A DNA stretch of 64,000 nucleotides from Stenopsyche tienmushanensis (lineage: Eukaryota > Arthropoda > Insecta > Trichoptera > Stenopsychidae). Each line of letters opens with the position of its first letter. Position 1 is the first letter of the stretch. Positions 55,901-64,000 of this stretch are shown here, one piece after another. Below the pieces are notes generated by a model. The model did not search any database and was not told where the DNA came from. It saw nothing but the letters and a program-made list of their open reading frames with translations. The translations under genes were made by a program, and so were the position numbers. The stretch covers positions 868,001 to 932,000 of the forward strand of contig WACJ01000048.1 of the NCBI GenBank assembly GCA_008973525.1. The letters run 5' to 3'.

Positions 55901-57670
55901 CGATCACTAATAAAAATATACCAAACAACCATATTATTTTCTTCAAATCCAATAAAATGAGATTAAAAAAACCGACTGCATACGTACACGACGAAATGAT
56001 AATTATGATTAATTCAATGTAATTTTAATAATCGAAAAATGAAAGTGAAATAAATCAATTAAATTGATAATGCATAAATATCAATTTGAATAAACTATAC
56101 ATTTATACTACGATCAAACAAAATAAGCAATTAAGCGAAACATTAAAGATCGTTTTTCCAGTTATATCCAATCTACACAATAAATTGATATACATTATAT
56201 ATAATTCGATAATATTTCTTAAATTATTGAATACAAAAGAACTGAGCCGATAATTTCGCAATAAATCATATTATGAATATTTATCGGCATTAAAAATATC
56301 AGCAAAAAGTCAGAACCTATCTCGTTTGTCAATGTTAAGTACACTTGTACATAATTATTGTACGTCAAGGAACAAATACACATATTGCGTCCATTCTATT
56401 CATTTGACCCGTCGGCTGCGGGTGGTTCGCAAATCGACCGCAAGCTGGCAGTGCATTATTTTGCTGACATCTCAGCGAACAGGTCTGTTTAACGTTTTTC
56501 AATGTCACTGTGTGACAATCCTAAAATATCCATTGAATTGAATAGCGTTTAGAGTTGTGAAACGCCAATATTTATTTTTCATAAGTCGAAATTCATTCAC
56601 TGTGCAAATAAAATGGAATTCTCATAGATTGTTGATATTTCTACAATACATGTTTAATTATCCTGATGAATCTTCTTTGGATTTTTTTTTCATAAACAGT
56701 AACAAAAGTATATATCAATTTTGTATCAATAGTGCATCAATCAGCATAATTTTTAGAGTTTAGTTTATGCACGGACACGGTGAAAAAAAACATCTTTGTA
56801 TTTTTTTTAATAGAAGTATTGTTAAACATTATTTGGATTTTTTGGATTGAAATGTCTTTAGAAACTTTAAACGCGTTTTTCTCGAAACTACTTTTTCCAA
56901 GCTCATGGAAGTGCTCCCTCACGCCCTAGATGAGCAATCTTTATGAAAATTGGTAGACATGTGTTTAATAACTACAAAAAAAGTGTGAACAAAAAACTAC
57001 AAAAAAAGTTAAAAACTTAAAAAAAAACACACACATTTTTCTTCGATCACTCACTATTTTTTATTTTTTTTTAATATTTATTCCTATTAATTTTTAATAT
57101 TTTTTAATAGTGATAAAATTTTGACAACATTTTACAACCTTAAAGTGCAAATTTATTTTATTTTCTTAAAAACAAAATGGCGAAATTATAAGGTGTTCCT
57201 TTAGGCGCTTTTTCTCGTGATATCAAACGGCTCGCCACTTGTCGAAGGTTTCCTGTTAAACTAAAAATCGAAAATGGGAATAATTTTTAATATGTGTAGG
57301 CAGTCAACTAAGCTATAAAAATTAAAGATTTAGTAGGCTTTTTAGTTAAACTTTCATATTTTTTATTATTTTCTTGATAAATTTTACCCGAAAAAAAATC
57401 ATTTATTTACGCGAAAACCTTAAAACGTTAGCTTAGTTGACTAGATAATATTATAGTGACAAACATCCCAAAATTTCAGTCAGATCGTTCAACAACTTTT
57501 TAAGCTACAACTGGCGAACATTTTGAAAATGCAGTTTCGAGATAATCTCGTTTAAAGTTTCAATGCGATAAAACTATCAATTTTAGTGACTAACCGATCA
57601 ACCAATGATTCCGGGTGCATATAATAGATCTTCAGCTTTCTTAAAAAGTTTATTATTTTCGACTAACTGT
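52915..57670. other. Region without recognised genes
   Basis: 53,480-54,110 is less AT-rich and holds overlapping frames on both strands (minus 53,710-54,111, 133 codons; plus 53,626-53,808), none with a motif I recognise. 54,195-54,650 begins with a transposon-like terminus (TACAGGATGCGGCAGGGAAA) and is GC-richer. 54,700-57,670 is AT-rich with nothing seen. Confidence 0.35.
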
Positions 57671-57676
57671 TGTTTT

Positions 57677-58146
57677 TTACCTCGCTATCCGCGCTTCATC
57701 GGTATTTTCAGCAAAGACTTTACAGTAGGTGCCAATAATTATATTTAATGTATTCATCATCTTCAAAATGAAGCTGTCACTATTAAAAATCCCAGCAGCA
57801 ATGTATGCTAATATTTCAATGATTTTTATACCAGAATGCAGGTGCTTTGGACCCAGTCGCCAAACCGTCGATTTAAAACATTCATTAGCATTTTGAGTAT
57901 GGCCACCCAAGCATCTTTGAAGTAATTCATTCCTGGACAAATCTTTATAAATTGGTAAGAGATGCTGTTTTATCTCTTGATCAAGAAATGGAGTCAGATC
58001 TTCAAGCTTTGGATATTTTTTAAAGTAATGGTTTTCTGCCATTTGCACCAGCTATTGACTCCAGTCGGGTTCCCATGATAATGTCTATTTTTTTAAATTC
58101 CTCGAACTTCTCTACCTTTCGTTCCTTTATTAAGATATTTAGACAT
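57677..58146 (-). pseudogene. Mutator-like transposase, internally deleted
   Basis: The minus frame 57,677-58,048 contains LLPIYKDLSRNELLQRCLGG, HTQNANECFKSTVWRLGPKH and IKIIEILAYIAAGIFNSDSF, the C-terminal signature of the arthropod Mutator-like transposase domain. Immediately upstream, in a shifted frame, is the NSWCKW segment that precedes this block. Before that is a separate start, MSKYLNKGTKGREVRGI (from 58,146), ending in a stop. The middle of the protein is missing. An inactive copy. Confidence 0.75.
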
Positions 58147-58629
58147 TTTTGCTTCGAAAATTCAACCACAAACGACAAACTATCGGCTTAAACTTGACTT
58201 CGAGCAACTTCGAGCTGACTTCGAGCAACTTTAATTTCGCATACCTACAGTTAGAGATATATGAGTGCGATAACGATAATTTTATTTAGAATATTTTTAG
58301 GAACATCTCCTATAATAAAACTAAAGATACGTTATAACTTCGTAAATATTTCATATTCCGATTTTTCTCTTTTATAGTATACTCTCAATATGGTAAACTT
58401 TCGAAATATGTAATTAATATATTTTTTTATTTTTATTGATCACTGTACATTTAAAACGAATAGGATGGGTATTATGGGGTAGGATGGGTACCGCACGCTT
58501 TGACCGAACACAACTAAAAAAATAATTCCTTTTTGAATAGCATTTTAATTGATTAATTGATAAATAAAAACAATTCCATCGCCTAAGTCCGGATCGACTA
58601 TAAAAAATATTTTATGCATATTGTAAGAT

Positions 58630-59045
58630 ATGCAGGGAATAATTCTTTATGCATTAATGATACCGGGAAAAACTACAACTGCACAAGTTTATTGTCAACT
58701 ATTAGAAATTTTGCATAAAACAATAAAAGAGATTTGCCTGTATTTATTCAGCAGTAAAAAGATGATACTGCTTCATGATAAGGCGCGCTTTCATAAAGCA
58801 AAATTGACACTGAATAAAATACGGGAATTAAACTGAGAAGTGAGACCACATCCTCTTTATTCACCGGACCTCATACTTTTTGGTCTCCCTAACAGTATAG
58901 GCATTATATTGATTAATATATTTAATCACATGTTTAAAATCAATATTGGAATCAATTTTTCACCATTTATGCCAATCAAAAGACAATTAAGCAATGCGTT
59001 CAATGCACCAATACAATTAATGATAGTTCTTCCTTGTTGAATCCT
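58630..59045 (+). pseudogene. mariner transposase C-terminal half, decayed
   Basis: Reads YALMIPGKTTTAQVYCQLLE, MILLHDKARFHKAKLTLNKI and, after a stop, RPHPLYSPDLILFGLPNS. These are the mariner HDNARPH and HPPYSPDLAPSDYHLF blocks; the catalytic Asn-Ala-Arg context is altered (DKARFH) and a stop follows LRELN-type sequence. Confidence 0.75.
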
Positions 59046-59049
59046 ATTT

Positions 59050-60175
59050 ATGTATTGAATCGTTCTCTAATTATATTTCTGTTTAAAAAAAAAAGCGACA
59101 AGAACCGATTACAAAATTAAATGTCTAAATATCTTATTGATGCCCGTGAGCTAAAGCTGCAATTGTGATGCATTGCCGCAAGATCTATAATCAAACTTTT
59201 TACAATATTAATCAAAAAGTTGAGAAAAAAATAGTATAATAACAAGGACAACGTATCATCTGCTTTTTTATCGAGAGGCAATCAACCAATTTATTCTGAA
59301 TTCGACCGGCTATCAGAATGCACTCGTAATGGATGCTTATGCAAATGCAACTGCCAAGTAAGATCGATTGACAAAAACATCCTTTTGAATTCTCACGACG
59401 GGATATTAACAATGTGGACGTACACTTGTTGTTCTAATCGACGACAATCGTGAAAAACGCGACCGTGGCGATACGAATTGAGCCATCGAAGTGTGTGTAA
59501 ACCAATCGATCGCTCTAAACATCCATCGACCGATCGCTTTCTCGATCGTCAAAATTATAAGTTGGGATTTCCAAACTGTAATCCGCGCCTGCCAGTTTGA
59601 GATGTTTTGCAATGCAAGATACGTCTCGACTTGAGCTTCCACCAAAAAAAGAATTCATCATTAGACACAATTTGCCGGCTATTATGTTTGCGGCCGCGGT
59701 CTTGCAATTCAGCCCACAGATCGCTTCGGGAATTCCCCGGAAGAAAATGCGTTGCAAAAATGTCCGACGACCCGGTAACCTTTAAATCGAATGCCGGCTC
59801 TCTAAGTCAAGACACGTCCATCAGCTTTATCAAGCGTATGTAAAGATATTGCTTTCAGATCCAAACCACAAAGATAATTTATAACATCTGTGCATAACGA
59901 AAAAAAATGTTGATATTCGGATAGACGCAGTAGATTCTAGCGATCGACAACACCAACAAGAAATCAGGACGGATTATGTAACTATAAAACAGTAAATACT
60001 AGTTTATCTGCACAATAAAAATATAAATTCCATCGTTGAAGGTCTTTATATATCATTGAAGGTGAAGACGGAAGGCTTTTAGGACCGGAGCAGGTTCTCA
60101 CTTTTTTATTGCCATTCGCTGCTCCAAATTATTGATGGACACTGGATTTGCTCTCCTCTGCTCCACATAACTACC
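59050..60175. other. Unassigned region
   Basis: 59,406-59,843 has moderate GC and overlapping frames on both strands (79-80 codons) but no recognised motif. The remainder is AT-rich. Confidence 0.3.
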
Positions 60176-60184
60176 TCAGGGGTT

Positions 60185-60520
60185 CAACCGTTGGCAGAGT
60201 TTAAACGAGGCCCTACGAGCTGCCAAGACGAACAGCGCAGTGATCGACCTAATGATATTAGATAACCGTCGATTGTAAGTGCGCAAGCTAGCAGACACGG
60301 TAGGCCTATCAAAAAATGCTGTACATCGCATATTGACTGAAAATTTTGACATGAGAAAGCTATGCGCAAGATGAGTTGCGCGTTTGCTCACAATGAAACA
60401 AAAACAGCGTCGCGAGGATGTTTCAATCGAGTGTTTGGCAATGTTTTTGCATCAATTCATGATGAAACGTGGGCTCATCACTTCACATCTGAGACAAAGG
60501 AACATGTTTAAGCGATAACG
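60185..60520 (+). pseudogene. mariner transposase DNA-binding region fragment
   Basis: Shows FKRGPTSCQDEQRSDRPND, then RKLADTVGLSKNAVHRIL and TENFDMRKLCAR: the double helix-turn-helix region of mariner transposases. In another frame there is DETWAHHFTSETKE, the first catalytic Asp block. Stops and frameshifts show it is dead. Its sequence differs from the 15.0- and 58.6-kb copies. Confidence 0.8.
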
Positions 60521-60629
60521 AAGAAAAAATGGATTAGACAACATAGTATATATTATAAATGAGAATAGAATCAATCAGTGTTGATTGATGTAAATCAAAA
60601 AATAAAAATCATATGCAACTCGCAACTGT

Positions 60630-60720
60630 GTCGGTATTCTGCGCTTTGTGTCCCAAGCCCAATTGCGCCCGTGGCGGGCGCCTGATTAGCCACACCCTAA
60701 TTACGGCCCTGTGATTGAAT
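60630..60720 (-). repeat. Transposon terminus, CAGGGCCGTAATTAGG family
   Basis: The minus strand reads CAGGGCCGTAATTAGGGTG and GGCGCCCGCCACGGGCGCAA, with a GC palindrome, continuing into sequence shared with 48,920-49,005. Confidence 0.5.
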
Positions 60721-62480
60721 GTTTTGTTCGTATGTTTGAGTGCCATTTAATCAAAGCCTGTCCATACGATTCAAGTCAAAAAGTATCACTTTTTAAATTT
60801 TATCACGCTGATACACGCACCACATATTGAAAACCACTGTTGTGTTTATAAATATCAATGCATTAAACTCTTTTGTAGGCACCACTGAAATTTCGATTCA
60901 ATCTATTAGCTGGCTTAAGTATTATTTCAATTTTACGAAAGAAGTAGAGTTTTATGAATTTCTTCGCGAAAATCACCCGAACTCCTTCCAGATTTGTTGT
61001 CATCCCCTGGCCTAAACATATGCCCCTGCTTTAGTTATTAATCTCAATCATTTTAACATAAGCTAAATCTTAAATTTGTCATATTTTTTATTTTAACTAT
61101 AGAAAAATATCAAATAGAATCATAAATAGAGTAACAAGGAAATAAATACAATGTGCTAGTTCTTGGAGGCGAAGACATCTGACTATTTGTTTTATTTTAC
61201 AAATGAATGCTGCAAAGGAGGAAGTATGTATAAGTAATTTGTATGAAGAATAATTGGCATGTTTTTGCATATGTAAAAATACAATTAATAGATGTTGTAT
61301 TTCTCCTCGTGAGGACATTTGAGATTTTTCAGAATACCCAACTAATTATTCATTCATACATTTTAATACAACGTGAACTATTCACACGATCTATTCTCGT
61401 TATATAAATATTCAATATGCACATATAATGACTATGAATTTAATAAATATAAGTTGATTGTCACTGGTTTCGATGATTTTTATAGTCATCACGTGAATGA
61501 TTTCGATGTAAAAAATAATACAAACCCCTTGTAAAACAATCAAATATTATGATTTTTCTATAACTCCAATCAGTATTACATGCATTAATAGCCAATTAAT
61601 TTATCAGTTTTTTTTAAATATCATACTAATGGAGAAGGCTGCTCAGATGTTAATCCATCACCATAAAGAGGTTACTTTGGCAAATTAATTTTTTCGCCAA
61701 TACTATAAGAAGTTCGTTGACTCCGATAGATATCGCGCCCAGAGGCTTCGATTTGACCTCGCGAAACATAAACGAAACTGGTAAGTCCATCAAAATGTAA
61801 CGTTTTTTGAACCCCATAAAGTATCAAGCATCGGTCATTACTATTGCAACACATCATCATTATAGTCAGTCGGCCGATGACATTGGCCATATTGAATTCA
61901 TATCTAATGACCCAATTTTGACTTTAAAATGATAGAAATGGCACAATTCATGCGAGATAAAATGAAAATGCTTGACTCTCTCAGTCCAGCATTTAATAAC
62001 AAATTCATACAAAAAAATATATTTAAAAACACATAATCGCGCCTGTCAAGACGAACATCGTAATTATATACATTTTCAGATCTTAAAATATAATTCAATG
62101 CGCAAATCCAATACGTAATTTGATTATGTAAATAATTGCACGTCAGTATTCTACACCTACGATTTAAAGGTTGGATTTCATAAAGGCAACACATATCGTA
62201 TGATTCAAAAATGTTTCTGGAATCGATGATTAATAATTAGTTGTCTTTGTCGAAATTTAGATTTAGAATATTGCAGTCCATTCACGAAAAAGGTCACAAC
62301 CATATTATATGTACATTTATCTCCTAGTGTACTTAATATCGAATCTGAGTTTTATTTATGAACTCACCCAGCGGGCTAACTGGGCGAACGTTTCAAAAGG
62401 CGCTTTCACATACATTTCGATAGGAAGTGTTAAGACTAAGCTACGTGGTTTTCTGGAATACATGGAATCCAGTCCCTTTT
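60720..62480. other. Region without recognised genes
   Basis: AT-rich. One minus-strand 72-codon frame (61,672-61,890) has a somewhat coding-like composition but no motif or splice context that I can support. Confidence 0.35.
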
Positions 62481-62484
62481 TTCC

Positions 62485-62768
62485 TGGCAAAGTTGAAAAC
62501 AACTTGCAAAATTCCTAATTTCCCGACAAATTATTTATTTCCGTCGCTGCAGATGAATACTTATATACTATAATACTTTGATGTGATTCGTAATTATATT
62601 GCGGAGGAATACAAAACTTCCGAACCCCCTATCTGTTATATTTCATATCGATATTCCCATGATTAGAGTCGAGGTGTAGTAAATACATCACCGGTGGGGA
62701 AAGGTTTTTTATGTAACAATTTGAAAAACATATATGTACTCTATATATGTATACATAGATTAGAAAGA
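62485..62768 (-). mobile_element. hAT-family internal fragment
   Basis: Reverse-complement copy of the shared core (CCGTCGCTGCAGATGAATAC to ATATATGTATACATAGATTAG). Both termini and the dimerisation remnant are missing. Confidence 0.7.
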
Positions 62769-62859
62769 CGACCTATTTGATTCTACTGTGGAAAGGGCTT
62801 TCTGGAATGTAAAGAGTCCAGTCCCTCCTTTCCTCGCTGGGGCGTTGCCGGGCTAGGAT

Positions 62860-63175
62860 GAAGACATACGTGGCGCTTAAGTGTATCTCGAAATCGCTCC
62901 TACACCAACTGAGGGTGTCTCTCCGTCCACGTGCAACTTACCCGAGCGAACTCGAGACTGAGTGCTTTCCTATTTCAGGTTAACCCTCTCAGTTCGGCGA
63001 TTTCCAAACGATGTAAAAGGCAATGGAAGACAATGCTGTTAACGTTGCAAAGTGAAGTTCTTCATATGCCTCTCTTCAAGACCGCCTATTTGGTGTTCTT
63101 CTTGTCCTTATTCTGTTCCTAAGGCTTCTTGGCTCCGAACCGGTAAGGTTCATCATGCTCCATATTGTTGGGTAG
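62860..63175 (+). repeat. Dispersed repeat F
   Basis: CTCCTACACCAACTGAGGGTG, CGGCGATTTCCAAACGATGT and AATGGAAGACAATGCTGTTA match 25,895-26,040, and the downstream part matches 18,340-18,600 inverted. A 63-codon frame here (62,931-63,122) is probably remnant coding sequence of the parent element; family not identified. Confidence 0.5.
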
Positions 63176-64000
63176 GATCGACTATGTAAGAGATAGCGAG
63201 TGACAAGCAAGTCATGATTTGTAAAATTAGCAATGAATAGTAGATAAACTGAGTATCAGCTTGTTGCAATCCGAAATACGAACTGAACAAATCCTTGCTT
63301 TCTCATGATCACTCGCTGTTCTAAACTATTGATGGGAGTTTTTAAACACAAATAATAAGATGCTACAACAAGTAAATACTTATTGTTAACACTTGCTCGT
63401 CGGGCTCTATAAATTGTATAAAATTGAGCATTTTTATAGGACCAAATCGAGAATATCCTCAAATAACAAAGCACATTTTACAATTCAAAGGAAAATAGGG
63501 ACATTTAACAAAAAAGTCTCGACTGCAAAGCCTTAAGAAAATTAAACATAATTAAGACATGAATATTCAATTGCGTGTGCGCATTCTTCGATGTTGTCTT
63601 TCGCGTATTTACAATGCAACATAATTGATGGCATTAATGTTAAGCTCAAAAAATCAATAAAGATGCCAGTTAAAAATAACGACTGACAAGATAAATAATT
63701 TTCCATGATACATTGTATGAAATGAAAAAATGATTCTGAATTGTAAATATATTTTTAAAGGTGACAGTTCGCCTGACGAACACGGTTGGACAGATGAAAG
63801 CTACTTACAACTCCATGTGCCTTATTTTTTAAGCAACGCTTATAATCGCTTAGACAATTGCCACTGTTGAGAATCAGGTTTATTTGAATACACATTAGCT
63901 ACAACTTCAATTGGAAAATGTCCAATAGTTGATAGTACTTGGTATTTGAGAAAGTTGTATTAGATGACGCCAGTTGCAAGCTCACCAGAAATCAACCATG
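63176..64000. other. Right edge of window, nothing recognised
   Basis: AT-rich, without motifs or strong splice signals. Confidence 0.4.

Noticed and set aside
61672..61890. Small host gene on the minus strand
   Set aside because: Seventy-two codons with no domain, no splice context and no promoter signal.

Overview
The window is from an insect nuclear genome. Genes have many short GT-AG introns, non-coding DNA is AT-rich, promoters are CpG-rich, and there are many decayed cut-and-paste transposons. A short run of the TTAGG-type repeat (near 8,386) and an MBD4-type DNA glycosylase fit a holometabolous insect, possibly a hymenopteran, but this assignment is an inference. No bacterial, CRISPR or rRNA features were seen.

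Two protein-coding genes can be supported, both on the minus strand. The first is Kdm2, a JmjC histone demethylase with JmjC, CXXC zinc finger, PHD finger, F-box and leucine-rich repeats. I could place 17 consecutive coding exons with consistent phases from 41,798 down to 80, and the gene runs off the left edge. Exons 2 to 17 are packed into 80-4,890. The 15-codon first exon lies about 37 kb upstream in a CpG-rich island (41,754-41,798). So 4,891-41,753, which looks intergenic, is best read as one giant intron 1. The second gene is an MBD4-like thymine/uracil DNA glycosylase (47,273-48,271) with an acidic N-terminal half and a C-terminal HhH-GPD domain. At least one further exon probably lies upstream.

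The rest is mainly transposon debris. (1) TTAA-flanked piggyBac-like elements and MITEs: 19,012-19,664; 22,437-24,427; 32,897-35,247; 43,911-43,999; and many single ends of two related long-terminus subfamilies. (2) A non-autonomous hAT family in six copies. One has a target-site duplication and three keep the C-terminal dimerisation segment. (3) mariner transposase fragments at 15.0, 22.0, 58.6 and 60.2 kb. (4) An internally deleted Mutator-like transposase at 57.7-58.1 kb. (5) A DDE-transposase fragment family with an internal 64-65-bp tandem repeat at 14.5 and 46.6 kb. (6) A palindromic MITE at 36.2 kb and a tRNA-derived sequence at 35.8 kb.

Layout: 1-4,890 is the Kdm2 body; 4,891-41,753 is Kdm2 intron 1 filled with nested transposons; 41.1-42.6 kb is the Kdm2 promoter island; 43.1 kb is a possible plus-strand promoter; 47.3-48.3 kb is the MBD4-like gene; 48.3-64 kb is transposon-rich DNA with no recognised host gene. 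Both genes act on chromatin or DNA methylation: KDM2 reads unmethylated CpG through CXXC, and MBD4 repairs deaminated methyl-CpG. I see no direct evidence that they are co-regulated, and no clear new biological system.
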